Source: Olegusella massiliensis (lineage in GTDB: Bacteria; Actinomycetota; Coriobacteriia; Coriobacteriales; Atopobiaceae). Taken from it: a stretch of DNA of 64,000 nt. Of this stretch, positions 17,687 to 26,625 are shown one piece after another (within the stretch, counting starts at the first letter, position 1; every line of letters starts with the position of its first letter). Position numbers and translations under genes: made by a program. The stretch is taken from assembly GCF_900078545.1 (NCBI RefSeq), contig NZ_FLLS01000002.1, positions 1,187,404 to 1,251,403 of the forward strand, given 5' to 3'. A model generated the notes under the pieces. That model ran no database searches, was not told where the DNA came from, and saw only the letters and a list, made by a program, of their open reading frames with translations.

Positions 17687-19165
17687 GTGGATTTTGGAAA
17701 GCAGCTTGCGGCACACGAGACAAGCATACCAGGCGTTATTGTTTTTGATCTAACGGTGCACGGCGATAATCGCGGCTGGTTCAAGGAAAACTGGCAGCGT
17801 TCCAAGATGTTAAAACTGGGACTCCCTGACTTTGGTCCTGTTCAAAACAATATCTCTTATAACGAGTCTCGCGGTGCTACCCGTGGCATTCATGCTGAGC
17901 CTTGGGATAAATTGATTTCTATCGCGGCAGGCAAGATTTTTGGTGCTTGGGTAGATTTGCGTCCTGGCGCGAGCTATGGTCAGGTTTTTTGCTGTGAGCT
18001 CGATCCAACGCGAGCAATTTATGTGCCACGTGGCGTGGGTAATGCATACCAGGCACTTGAGGATGGCACCATCTACACCTACCTTGTTAATGCGCATTGG
18101 TCTGCCGAGCAAAAGAAAAACTATACGTTTGTAAATTTGGCTGATCCACAGCTCAATATCAGCTGGCCCATCCCTTTGGAGAAATCGATACGCTCCGAGG
18201 CAGACTTACACCATCCTTTCCTTGCAGATGCCTTGCCCATGGGTCCTCGTAAAACTTTTGTAGTGGGTAGCAACGGTCAGCTCGGGCGTGCACTCCAAGC
18301 AGAAGTCGCGCGTCGCGGGCTTGAGGGCTGGGAGTTTCACGATATCGAAAGTTTTGATATGTGCGATCCTGCAGCCTATGAACATATTGCTTGGGATACC
18401 TTTGGCACCATCATTAATGCGGCTGCTTTTACGGCGGTGGACAAGGCGGAAACCGCTGAAGGTCGTAGAGCTGCTTGGAACATTAATGTCGAGGGTGTCG
18501 CCAAACTTTGTCGTGTGGCTGCCGAACATCAGCTCACGCTTGTACACGTGAGCAGTGATTATGTTTTTGATGGTATTCAAGAAAGCCATAACGAAAGCGA
18601 GGAGTTTGCTCCCTTAGGTGTCTATGGACAAACCAAGGCCGCAGCAGATGCACTCGTCGCACAGCTCCAACGTCATTTTATTGTGCGTTCAAGTTGGGTT
18701 ATTGGTGATGGCAAAAATTTTGTTCGCACCATGATGGATCTTTCGCATCGCGTGGCAGCAGGCAAGCTTTCGCAGGTGAGTGTAGTTAACGATCAAATTG
18801 GTCGCTTGACCTTTACAAAAGATATGGCTGCAGGCATTTTGTGGCTGTTGGGATATCGTGAAGGCGATACGGCACTCGATGACCGTGCGCCACATGCTGA
18901 ATTTGGTACCTACAATCTCACGGGTAGCGGCGCGAGTGCCAGCTGGGCTGATATTGCTGCGCGCATTTTTGATTTGACTGAGGGCAATGGCGGGGCGGTC
19001 AAGCCAGTTTCTACAGCAGATTATTTTGCTGAGGCTCCAACCCCCATTTCTCCTCGTCCCCATTACAGTACTCTTGCATTGAATAAACTCTCAGCTACGG
19101 GCTTTGTTCCTGCGAATTGGGAACAATCGCTCAAAGCCTATATTGAGGCTGAGAAGGCTCATTAG
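17687..19165 (+). CDS. rmlCD: Bifunctional dTDP-4-dehydrorhamnose 3,5-epimerase / reductase (RmlC-RmlD fusion)
   Basis: 492 residues. The first about 185 residues are an RmlC cupin with the RGIHAEPWDK segment containing the catalytic histidine and the YVPRGVGNAYQ motif. From about residue 190 an RmlD reductase begins (VVGSNGQLGRAL nucleotide-binding loop, SSDYVFDG, YGQTKAAAD with the YxxxK pair). One polypeptide thus converts dTDP-4-keto-6-deoxyglucose to dTDP-L-rhamnose. Such fusions occur in several Actinomycetota, such as bifidobacteria. The start is GTG with GAGGGA upstream. Confidence 0.92.
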   Translation: MDFGKQLAAHETSIPGVIVFDLTVHGDNRGWFKENWQRSKMLKLGLPDFGPVQNNISYNESRGATRGIHAEPWDKLISIAAGKIFGAWVDLRPGASYGQVFCCELDPTRAIYVPRGVGNAYQALEDGTIYTYLVNAHWSAEQKKNYTFVNLADPQLNISWPIPLEKSIRSEADLHHPFLADALPMGPRKTFVVGSNGQLGRALQAEVARRGLEGWEFHDIESFDMCDPAAYEHIAWDTFGTIINAAAFTAVDKAETAEGRRAAWNINVEGVAKLCRVAAEHQLTLVHVSSDYVFDGIQESHNESEEFAPLGVYGQTKAAADALVAQLQRHFIVRSSWVIGDGKNFVRTMMDLSHRVAAGKLSQVSVVNDQIGRLTFTKDMAAGILWLLGYREGDTALDDRAPHAEFGTYNLTGSGASASWADIAARIFDLTEGNGGAVKPVSTADYFAEAPTPISPRPHYSTLALNKLSATGFVPANWEQSLKAYIEAEKAH

Positions 19166-19174
19166 GAGATAGTG

Positions 19175-19597
19175 GTGTTTGGACTCAAGACGGAAGCGTG
19201 CTTTGATAGCGCACATTTTTTAGCTGACTATCACGGCAAATGCGAAAATCTTCATGGTCATCGCTGGCGTGTTGTTGTGTATATCAAGCAAGACCAACTT
19301 GGCACTGAGGGAACACAGCGCGATATGGTGCTTGATTTTGGTGAGCTTAAGCGTGTCGTGCGTGAAGAGGTTGCTGCGTTTGACCATATGTTTTTGGTTG
19401 AAGAGGGTACGCTCAAGCAGGCTACTATTGACGCGTTGTGTGACGAGGGTTTTAAGCTCAAGATAGTGCCCTATAGGACAACGGCCGAAAATTTAGCCAA
19501 GAATTTTGCTGAACTTTTTTACAAACGTGGCCTGCCTATAAGTCAAGTAGACGTATATGAAACGCCTTTGAACTGTGCAAGTTATTTTGTAGATTAG
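19175..19597 (+). CDS. queD: 6-carboxy-5,6,7,8-tetrahydropterin synthase (QueD/PTPS family)
   Basis: About 140 residues. The zinc site (His14, His27 and His29 in the SAHFL and NLHGHRW motifs) and the catalytic Cys23 in GKCENLHGH are intact. FDHMFL supplies the second catalytic histidine and YETPLN the pterin-binding Glu. QueD acts in queuosine/7-deazaguanine synthesis. No queC, queE, queF or preQ1 riboswitch is visible here, so partners would be elsewhere. Two tandem GTG codons compete; the second (19175) has better spacing to AGGAG. It follows rmlCD after 9 bases and is probably cotranscribed. Confidence 0.88.
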   Translation: MFGLKTEACFDSAHFLADYHGKCENLHGHRWRVVVYIKQDQLGTEGTQRDMVLDFGELKRVVREEVAAFDHMFLVEEGTLKQATIDALCDEGFKLKIVPYRTTAENLAKNFAELFYKRGLPISQVDVYETPLNCASYFVD

Positions 19598-19744
19598 CTT
19601 TATTGCCTGCATCTGTGCATATCTAGATAAAAGCGACCAAATGTATCCTTTTTTGTGGATAAAGGATCATTATGTATCCCCTTGATGTCCACTGAGGTGG
19701 GTATACTTCAAGTGCGAGCAAAATTTTGAACAGAGGAGCAAGTA

Positions 19745-20788
19745 ATGGACAGGCGGACCCTACATGGCGTGAACCTTACTGGTTGGCTCACACTTGAGTC
19801 ATGGGTTACCCCTGGTCTTTTTGCGGATTCTGGTGCCCTCGACGAGCCTTCACTGATTCGTGCGGTGGGTATAAAGCGCTATCAGGAGATAGTGCACCAT
19901 CATCGTGCGACCTTTATCTCCCAGGCAGATTTTGTACAGATTGCAGGTCGCGGGTTTAATGCCGTGCGGCTGACCGTGCCTTGGTATGTGTTAGGTGATG
20001 ATGGTCCCGAAACTGGTCCTTATGTGGGATGTATACAGCAGGTCGATACTGCGCTTGAGTGGGCAGAAGATGTTGGGCTCAAATTGCTGCTTGTGTTGGG
20101 TGTCAATCCTGGTCGCGAGGCAGATGATGGTGGCCTTGTACATGGTCGGGCGCGTTTTGTTGACTATCGCCAAAGTGCTTTGCAAGTCATTGCTACGCTG
20201 GCTCGCCGCTATGCATTACGCGATGGTTTTGTTGGTATTGAAGTAGCAGATGAGCCCCTCGCTCAAGTACGTCATGGCTTGGTCTTAAGCGATGGTGTGC
20301 CTATGCACATCTTGCGTACCTATTATCGTGATGCATACGAGATTATTCGTAAAGAGGCGGGCGAGGATGCCGTTGTAGTTTTGCCCGATGCAGATCTACA
20401 TCACTCGTGGCGTTCGTTTATGGGACAGCGTCAATACAAAAATGTTTGGCTTGATGCTCATCTTTACCATTACGAGGATAAGGTGGATGCTACAGGTCCT
20501 GTGGGCGTGCGCAAACTTGTGGCAAGCTCTCGCGCAGCGCTTAAAGCTATAGGACGTGGCCGTCTGCCCGTGATGGTAGGTAAATGGTCTGGTTCTTTAC
20601 CTTTCCCCGATTCTCTGATGACACCTGAAGGTCGCATTGCGCTTGAGCGTGTTTTTATTGCCGAACAAATTAATGCTTTTCGCGACTGTCCTGCGTGGTT
20701 CTTCCAGACTTGGAAGACGACAGGCAGGCTGATAGGCTGGGATGCTCGTGTAGCTTTGGCGACTTTTGAGAGGCGGATGCTCGACTAA
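19745..20788 (+). CDS. GH5-like (exo-beta-1,3-glucanase type) protein with degenerate active site
   Basis: 347 residues. HGVNLTGWLTLESWVTPGLF at the N-terminus is clearly the GH5 subfamily 9 (Exg-like) opening motif, and the LDAHLYHYED and WFFQTWKTT segments also fit. The usual NEP with the acid/base Glu is DEP here (Asp169-Glu170). The expected nucleophile in VGEWS is lysine (VGKWS, Lys280, codon AAA at 20582). Without the nucleophile Glu, normal retaining hydrolysis is not expected, so this may be a carbohydrate-binding pseudoenzyme. There is no signal peptide, so it is cytosolic. The reading frame is otherwise intact. Its stop codon overlaps the rsmI start (TAATG). Confidence 0.75.
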   Translation: MDRRTLHGVNLTGWLTLESWVTPGLFADSGALDEPSLIRAVGIKRYQEIVHHHRATFISQADFVQIAGRGFNAVRLTVPWYVLGDDGPETGPYVGCIQQVDTALEWAEDVGLKLLLVLGVNPGREADDGGLVHGRARFVDYRQSALQVIATLARRYALRDGFVGIEVADEPLAQVRHGLVLSDGVPMHILRTYYRDAYEIIRKEAGEDAVVVLPDADLHHSWRSFMGQRQYKNVWLDAHLYHYEDKVDATGPVGVRKLVASSRAALKAIGRGRLPVMVGKWSGSLPFPDSLMTPEGRIALERVFIAEQINAFRDCPAWFFQTWKTTGRLIGWDARVALATFERRMLD

Positions 20789-21702
20789 TGGCTATTGCAC
20801 ATTCTCATGCAGCCGCAGCACAAGGAGAGGGTGTTCTTTCTTTAGTTGGCACACCTATTGGTAACCTTGGAGATATTTCACCACGCGTAAAGAAGACTTT
20901 GAGTTCTGCTGATGTGGTGCTTTGTGAAGACACCCGAGTTACCGGCAAATTGATGTCATATTTAGGTCTGCATGTACCTCTTGAGCGTGCCGATGACAAT
21001 GTGCTCGCGAGTCGTATTGAGCCTACGCTTGCCCGTATCGCTGCGGGTCAACGCGTTGCTTTTGTATCGGATGCAGGTATGCCTGGAGTATCCGATCCTG
21101 GTGTTCGTTTGGTAGATGCAGCGCTTGAGCAAAGTCTTTGCGTGGAAGTTATTCCTGGACCCTCAGCGCTTACATGCGCTTTGGTGGCATCGGGTCTTCC
21201 CATGGAGCACTTCTTCTTTGAAGGCTTTTTGCCGCGGAAAGCAAAGGCCCAGCAAGAGCGTTTGGCCGAACTTTCGGTAGTACCAGGGGCATTGGTGCTC
21301 TATGAGTCTCCACGTCGTGTGGTAGATACCTTGACAGTAATTGCTCAGGCTTTTCCTCAACGTTTGGTAGCTTTGGTGCGCGAGTTGACTAAGTTGCATG
21401 AAGAAGTTTTGCGTGGGCTAGCACGTGAGTTGATAAATGAACTTGTCCAGCGACAAGCTGCAGGTAATGTGCTTAAAGGTGAGTGTGTCATTGTGATTGC
21501 ACCGCCTTCCGCAGACGAATTGCGCCAGATTGCTCTGCGTCTTTCACAAACTGCTGAACAACCGGTCAGTTTTGAGGAAGCGGTACAAGCAGGACTCGCC
21601 GTAGGAGAAGCAAAAACGGTCCTTGCTAAGCGTCTTGCCAAGCGATATGGTCTCCCAAAATCCGATGCCTATGCTCGCATTTTGGAGCTCTCTGACAACT
21701 AA
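20788..21702 (+). CDS. rsmI: 16S rRNA (cytidine-1402-2'-O)-methyltransferase
   Basis: 304 residues. LVGTPIGNLGDISPR and CEDTRVTGKL near the N-terminus, SDAGMPGVSDPG and VIPGPSALTCALVASGLP are the standard RsmI motifs of the tetrapyrrole-methylase-like SAM fold. The enzyme methylates the ribose of C1402 in the ribosomal P site. The start overlaps the stop of the upstream GH5-like gene, so the two are translationally coupled. Confidence 0.95.
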   Translation: MAIAHSHAAAAQGEGVLSLVGTPIGNLGDISPRVKKTLSSADVVLCEDTRVTGKLMSYLGLHVPLERADDNVLASRIEPTLARIAAGQRVAFVSDAGMPGVSDPGVRLVDAALEQSLCVEVIPGPSALTCALVASGLPMEHFFFEGFLPRKAKAQQERLAELSVVPGALVLYESPRRVVDTLTVIAQAFPQRLVALVRELTKLHEEVLRGLARELINELVQRQAAGNVLKGECVIVIAPPSADELRQIALRLSQTAEQPVSFEEAVQAGLAVGEAKTVLAKRLAKRYGLPKSDAYARILELSDN

Positions 21703-21808
21703 ACTGCCTAGGGTCTGTTTGTACGCATTTCTCTGAGGAGCACAAAGGAGGCTTGCGTTAGAATAGTAAGTTGCATCATTCGCAGACTTTTAGCAGGAGA
21801 TATTTTTC

Positions 21809-23434
21809 ATGGCAGACAATCTAAACAAGCCGTCTTTTTATATCACCACCCCTATCTATTATGTCAACGCCGCCCCGCACCTCGGTACCGCATACTGCAC
21901 TATCTTGAGTGATGTGCAGGCCCGTTATCGCCGCGCTGCTGGCTATGATGTCAAGTTCCTCACGGGCCTTGATGAACATGGTGAGAAAGTTGAGACTACG
22001 GCCGCTGAACACAAAATGACTCCTCAGGAGTGGTGTGATTCGCTGGCTCCTGCTTTTACAGATATTTGGAAGACCCTTGAGATCTCCAATGATGACTTTA
22101 TTCGTACTACCGAGCCCCGTCAGGAGCGTGCGGTGCAGTATCTCTGGGAGCGCATGAGGGAGTCAGGCTACATCTATAAGGGCAGTTATGATGGCTGGTA
22201 TTGCGTTCCTGAGGAGACGTACTTTACCGAGACTCAAGTACGCCACTCCGACGAGGAAAACCACACCGAAGGTCAGCATCTTTGCCCCGACTGCGGACGT
22301 ATGTTGCAGCGTGTGCAAGAGGAGAGCTGGTTCTTTAAACTCTCTGCTTTCCAGGATCGTCTGCTTGCTTTTTATGATGAGCATCCTGACTTTGTGATGC
22401 CCTCCTTCCGCATGAAGGAAGTTCGCACCTTTGTTGAGGGTGGCCTGCAAGATCTTTCCGTCAGTCGCACGAGTTTTGACTGGGGTATCAAACTTCCCTT
22501 TGATGAGAAGCATGTGACGTACGTCTGGTTTGATGCGTTACTTAACTACATGACGGCAGTGGGTTATGGTCAGCCAGGTGAAGATGCCGCTGTAAATCTT
22601 GCACGCCGTTGGCCTGCTCAGTATCACGTGGTTGGTAAGGATATCATCCGTTTCCACTGTGTTATTTGGCCTGCCATGCTGATGGCTATCGGTGAAGCCC
22701 TGCCCGAACACGTCTTTGCTCATGGCTTTTTGATGGTCCGCAATGAAGAAACCGGCCAGGGCGAGAAGATGAGTAAATCTCGCGGCAATGCTATTGCGCC
22801 TCAGGAGGTTATCGACTTACTGGGCATTGAGGGCTACCGCTATTACTTTATGCGTGATTGCAAGCCTGGTGAGGACGGCGCTATCTCTTTTGCTCGTATG
22901 GAGCAGGTTTATAATGCCGACTTGGCTAATAGCTGGGGCAATCTTGTGTCTCGTGCACTTAATATGTCCGTCAAATATTTTGATGGAAAAACTCCTGCGC
23001 TTCCTGCGGATTGGGCGCAGCGTGAAAGTCCTTTGACACAGGTAGCTGCAGGTATCTATCAGCGCTATGCCGCAAAGATGGATGTCATGGCATATCCTGA
23101 GGCAATTGATGAGGTCATGGCCCTCGTGGGGGCTGCAAATCACTACATTGAGGATTCCAAGCCCTGGGCTTTGGCAAAGCCAGATGAGAATGGTGTAGCC
23201 CAGTTAGATGAGCTGTCCTTTGTCATTGGCGGCCTGCTTGAGGCGATCCGCATTTCTGCTCATCTGCTCGCACCCTTTATGCCCAAGACATCCTCTGAAG
23301 TTTTGCGTCGCCTTTCCTTAGGAGATGAGGCCGAGTCTGACGATTTGGCTGCTGTATGCGCCTGGGGTCAGCTGCCTTCTGGCATTGCGGTGGAGAAGGG
23401 CGAAGCGCTCTTCCCACGTTTGGCATCTAAATAA
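21809..23434 (+). CDS. metG: Methionyl-tRNA synthetase
   Basis: 541 residues, a class I synthetase that charges tRNA(Met). The HIGH-type motif is PHLGTAYC and the KMSKS loop is KMSKSRGN. A CPDCG knuckle in the inserted domain suggests zinc binding. The length ends after the anticodon-binding domain, so the optional C-terminal EMAP-like tRNA-binding dimer domain is absent. AGGAGA precedes the ATG. No T-box leader was recognised upstream. It is followed by rsmA and tatD, a common actinobacterial and firmicute order. Confidence 0.95.
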   Translation: MADNLNKPSFYITTPIYYVNAAPHLGTAYCTILSDVQARYRRAAGYDVKFLTGLDEHGEKVETTAAEHKMTPQEWCDSLAPAFTDIWKTLEISNDDFIRTTEPRQERAVQYLWERMRESGYIYKGSYDGWYCVPEETYFTETQVRHSDEENHTEGQHLCPDCGRMLQRVQEESWFFKLSAFQDRLLAFYDEHPDFVMPSFRMKEVRTFVEGGLQDLSVSRTSFDWGIKLPFDEKHVTYVWFDALLNYMTAVGYGQPGEDAAVNLARRWPAQYHVVGKDIIRFHCVIWPAMLMAIGEALPEHVFAHGFLMVRNEETGQGEKMSKSRGNAIAPQEVIDLLGIEGYRYYFMRDCKPGEDGAISFARMEQVYNADLANSWGNLVSRALNMSVKYFDGKTPALPADWAQRESPLTQVAAGIYQRYAAKMDVMAYPEAIDEVMALVGAANHYIEDSKPWALAKPDENGVAQLDELSFVIGGLLEAIRISAHLLAPFMPKTSSEVLRRLSLGDEAESDDLAAVCAWGQLPSGIAVEKGEALFPRLASK

Positions 23435-23514
23435 GCAGAGCCATGTAGAGATAGGTGTCTATACGTAGCACCACATATCAATTTGTTCAGCCGCAAGAGG
23501 GGAGAGCAGACGTG

Positions 23515-24396
23515 ATGACTGAGACCAAGCAAGCGCCATTTTCGTCTGTCGTGTGCTCGCCTCTTGCCAATCCTCGTGCTACCCGTGCTGCTCTGGAGCG
23601 TCACGGTCTTGTTGCAAAGCATCGCTTGGGACAGAACTTCTTAGTTGATGATTCTGTTGTGTGTCGTATTTTGCAGTTAGCCGAGCTCAGTAAAGCAGAT
23701 ACGGTACTCGAGGTGGGTCCTGGCATGGGTACGCTTACCTGTGCACTTTTGCCTCGAGTAGAAAAAGTCATTGCCGTTGAAGCCGATCACACACTAGAAG
23801 CGGTACTTGCTGAGACATGTGCCCAAAACTCTGATTGCCTAGAGATTCTTTGGGGCGATGCGCTCAAAGTGTTGCCTTCTAGCCTGGGTAAGGCGCAGCC
23901 GACTCAGTTGGTTTCCAATTTGCCATATCAAGTAGCGGCAACTTTGATACTTCGTGTGTTGAGTGAACTTCCTTCTATCAAACGGGTGGTCGTAATGGTA
24001 CAGGCGGAGGTAGCAGACCGTATTGCAGCTGTACCTGGCAACAAAACCTATGGTGCATATACCGCAAAGCTTGGACTTTATGCTCAGGTAACTGGACGTT
24101 TTGAAGTAAGTCACACCTGCTTTATGCCAGCGCCACATGTTGAGTCAGCGGTTGTGCGTATTGATAGGCGACCGCTCACGCCTGATGTTGGCTTCGCCTT
24201 TGTGTCTCAGGTTATTGATGCTGCCTTTGCGCAGCGACGCAAAACTATTCGAAATTCCATGGCCGCAAGCGGCTTTGACAAAACAGCTCTTGATACTGCG
24301 TTTAAGCAGACACACATTCAGCCCACGTGTCGTGCAGAAATGCTTGCTGTTGAGGACTTCATACAGCTTGCTCGAGCCTTGGAGTTAAAGCGATGA
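23515..24396 (+). CDS. rsmA: 16S rRNA dimethyladenosine transferase (KsgA)
   Basis: 294 residues. HRLGQNFLVDD, the SAM-binding VLEVGPGMGTLT and the catalytic NLPYQVA motif identify the enzyme that dimethylates A1518 and A1519 of 16S rRNA late in small-subunit assembly. The C-terminal region has the expected AQRRKTIRNS segment. The open frame reaches upstream to 23455, but GGGGAGA lies before the ATG at 23515. The stop codon overlaps the tatD start (ATGA). Confidence 0.94.
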   Translation: MTETKQAPFSSVVCSPLANPRATRAALERHGLVAKHRLGQNFLVDDSVVCRILQLAELSKADTVLEVGPGMGTLTCALLPRVEKVIAVEADHTLEAVLAETCAQNSDCLEILWGDALKVLPSSLGKAQPTQLVSNLPYQVAATLILRVLSELPSIKRVVVMVQAEVADRIAAVPGNKTYGAYTAKLGLYAQVTGRFEVSHTCFMPAPHVESAVVRIDRRPLTPDVGFAFVSQVIDAAFAQRRKTIRNSMAASGFDKTALDTAFKQTHIQPTCRAEMLAVEDFIQLARALELKR

Positions 24397-25379
24397 ATAT
24401 AGAGCTGAGTCAAGAACAGCTTAGTGCTGAGTATTGGTATCTACGTGACAAAAAGAAACGCGTAATAGATTTTCCTCAGCCTTTGGTGGCGTTGGCAGAT
24501 ACTCACGCTCACCTTACCGTCTTTCAAAAAACAGATCCTGTAGAGGCTTTGGTGCGAGCAGCTCTTGCAGGACTGAGGTTTTTGGTGGTGCCACTTGATC
24601 CCACAGAGGATGTAAAAGATGTTCCTGCTTTTCTTACTTGGTGGGATGAAATCAAAGAGCAGGCTCGTGCAATGCTGGAGCAGCTGGAAGAGATAGGTAT
24701 TGCGGCAAGCAGTGCTAAAAATTTGTTTGATGAACTTTATTTCATTGCAGGCATTCACCCCTACGGTGCTCAGATTTGGCTTGATGACGCATCAGCTCAT
24801 GAGCGTTTGGATATGCTGCTTGCTCATCCCTACTGTCTTGGTATGGGCGAAATTGGCCTTGATTTTGGCCCGTATAATGAGTTGCCTCAAGAGGTACAAC
24901 TTGAGACCTTTCATCAGCAACTACGCATGGCGCATGAGTATAACCTTCCTGTTGAGCTGCACCTGCGTGATGGAGAAAACGATAGTTTGGGTCATGACCT
25001 CGCACTTCAACTGCTTCGCAAAGAGGGTGTGCCGCAGGCAGGATGTGATCTGCATTGCTTTACGAGCGGTCCTGAAGTTATGAAGCCTTTTGTTGAATTA
25101 GGCTGTCATATTGCCTTTGGTGGTGCTGCCACTTTTAAGCGTTCCGATGATATTCGTGCGGCATTTCTTGCCTGTCCAGATGAGCTCATACTGTCTGAGA
25201 CTGATTGTCCTTATATGGCACCAACTCCTTTGCGCGGTATGGAGTGTGAGCCTGCAATGGTAGCTTTGACTATCGATTTTTTGGCTGAACAGCGTGAGCT
25301 CGCGGGTGTTTCTTCTCGCGCAGAAACGTATCGCAACTTTTGGTGTAACGCTCACAAGTTCTTTGGACTTACGTTTTAA
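24393..25379 (+). CDS. tatD: TatD-family metal-dependent deoxyribonuclease/hydrolase
   Basis: 328 residues, longer than the usual about 260 because of a 35-residue N-terminal extension and an insert around residues 70-110. Metal-ligand motifs of the TIM-barrel hydrolase are present: THAHL, GMGEIGLDF, ELHLRD, CDLHCFTSG and ETDCPYMAP. Members act as 3'-5' DNases or D-amino-acyl-tRNA-related hydrolases. It overlaps rsmA by four bases. Confidence 0.88.
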   Translation: MNIELSQEQLSAEYWYLRDKKKRVIDFPQPLVALADTHAHLTVFQKTDPVEALVRAALAGLRFLVVPLDPTEDVKDVPAFLTWWDEIKEQARAMLEQLEEIGIAASSAKNLFDELYFIAGIHPYGAQIWLDDASAHERLDMLLAHPYCLGMGEIGLDFGPYNELPQEVQLETFHQQLRMAHEYNLPVELHLRDGENDSLGHDLALQLLRKEGVPQAGCDLHCFTSGPEVMKPFVELGCHIAFGGAATFKRSDDIRAAFLACPDELILSETDCPYMAPTPLRGMECEPAMVALTIDFLAEQRELAGVSSRAETYRNFWCNAHKFFGLTF

Positions 25380-25469
25380 CTAGTAGGTATTGATACGCTA
25401 GGGATTGGGTATATCCCAAGCACTGGTCTTCCTCGTGTACTGTTTGTGCGCGAGGGGAGTTGCCCTGTC

Positions 25470-26285
25470 TTGAGTTCATATCAAGAAAATCAGTCGTACA
25501 ATCTAGAACTTCATTTTTTACTTGACCATCTCATTGAGTTAGTGTGGCCTACTCGCTGTATCGTCTGTGATACGTCAGGCAAGTTGCTGTGTGACAATTG
25601 TCGCCAGAAGCTTAAGTGGATACAACAACGCTATGCCTGTCCTATCTGTGGTACTCCACATGGCTGGCTCACCTGTACAAACTGCGGAGCAGAAGCCCTA
25701 CGTGAAAGACGTGTGCAAAAAAATTCTGAAACTAATGGAGAGCTTGCGCCCTATCACTGGGAAGCTCGTACGACTATCTCGGCATTGGAGTTTTCAGGTA
25801 GCGGTGCGTTGCTGGTAACCACACTTAAAGATTCTCATGAATTGCGCTTGGCTCCCATTATCGCAGCTGTGATTGCTACAGCTCTTGATGAAGCGGCAAG
25901 CTGGACGGCAGCAGATGGTTGTGCACGTTATGACTTTCAGAAGCTAGATGGAATTTGTTTTGTACCTGCCTCGCCTTCAGCTTTTTTGCGCCGTGGTTTT
26001 GACCACATGGAACTTATTTCGCAGGCGCTTGCAGCTTTGTTGGGCCTGCCTGTGTGTGACGTATTGCTGCGCCATGAAAGTCGCGATCAGCGCGAACTGG
26101 ATAGGCAGAGTCGTTTGCGCAACTTAGAAGGTTCGGTGGAGGTGATAGATGATGTAGCTGGTGCTCGTCTGTTGTTGGTAGATGATGTTATTACAACAGG
26201 TGCTACCCTGCGTGAAAGTACGCGTGTCCTGCTTGAGCGCGGCGCTGAATCGGTAACCGCGTGTTCTCTTGCGCGTGCATGGTAG
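25470..26285 (+). CDS. comF: ComF-like phosphoribosyltransferase-fold protein
   Basis: About 271 residues. The N-terminal part has paired cysteine knuckles (CIVC...CDNC and CPIC...CTNC) typical of the ComF zinc-binding domain. The C-terminal half is a type I phosphoribosyltransferase fold with the PRPP-loop LLLVDDVITTGATL. ComFC is needed for DNA uptake in competent bacteria, but many non-competent species keep it. The start is uncertain: GAGGGGAG favours TTG at 25470, while the frame opens at GTG 25446. It is directly followed by a structured ncRNA candidate. Confidence 0.85.
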   Translation: MSSYQENQSYNLELHFLLDHLIELVWPTRCIVCDTSGKLLCDNCRQKLKWIQQRYACPICGTPHGWLTCTNCGAEALRERRVQKNSETNGELAPYHWEARTTISALEFSGSGALLVTTLKDSHELRLAPIIAAVIATALDEAASWTAADGCARYDFQKLDGICFVPASPSAFLRRGFDHMELISQALAALLGLPVCDVLLRHESRDQRELDRQSRLRNLEGSVEVIDDVAGARLLLVDDVITTGATLRESTRVLLERGAESVTACSLARAW

Positions 26286-26300
26286 GTAAGGGTAAGTAGC

Positions 26301-26309
26301 TGGTATAAT
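26301..26309 (+). promoter_or_regulatory. Extended -10 promoter for the ncRNA
   Basis: TGGTATAAT: a perfect TATAAT with the TG extension lies just after the comF stop codon, 7 bases before the 5' arm of the predicted RNA closing stem. No convincing -35 is seen. Confidence 0.6.
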
Positions 26310-26315
26310 ATGTAT

Positions 26316-26591
26316 CGTCTTTCCAGGTCTGTGGTTGCGGACGCAAATGGCTATGGTCTGTGCGTCTTAGTCCATGGCAGACGAGGCCAAAAGGATCCAC
26401 GTAAGTTCGGATCGCGATTCGAGCGAGCATGGCTCGTCCTAGAGGTAAGCCGCACCGCCCGTCCTACTAGAGATATTCCGTCTCGCGGGCGAGAGAGTTT
26501 GTAGTGGGGGCATCGCGTAGCCCGAAGCGAAGACTCCTGTGCGCGAGTGTGGGGTCAAATACCAGGTCAGCTGGGAAGACGGTGTGTTTTT
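26316..26591 (+). ncRNA. Structured noncoding RNA between comF and the lipoprotein gene (raiA-motif candidate)
   Basis: The 340-base gap after comF has no plausible coding frame. It has an extended -10 promoter at its start. Its ends pair: CGTCTTTCCAG (26316-26326) is complementary to CTGGGAAGACG (26571-26581) with one G-U pair, giving an 11-bp closing stem that can be extended by wobble pairs. A five-T run follows (26587-26591). The interior is GC-rich with several local inverted repeats. From memory, the raiA-motif RNA of Firmicutes and Actinobacteria occurs next to comFC and the hpf/raiA gene, and hpf lies 1.3 kb downstream here. The family name is inferred from context, not alignment. Confidence 0.65.
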
Positions 26592-26625
26592 GAGTAAGCT
26601 CATAGTGGCTTTGAGAGGATAGTGT

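Noticed and set aside
26301-26625. tRNA, tmRNA, RNase P RNA or SRP RNA after comF
   Set aside because: No cloverleaf, no CCA end, no tmRNA tag frame and no RNase P or SRP core sequence could be placed; ACCAGGTCAG resembles part of SRP RNA but the rest does not match.
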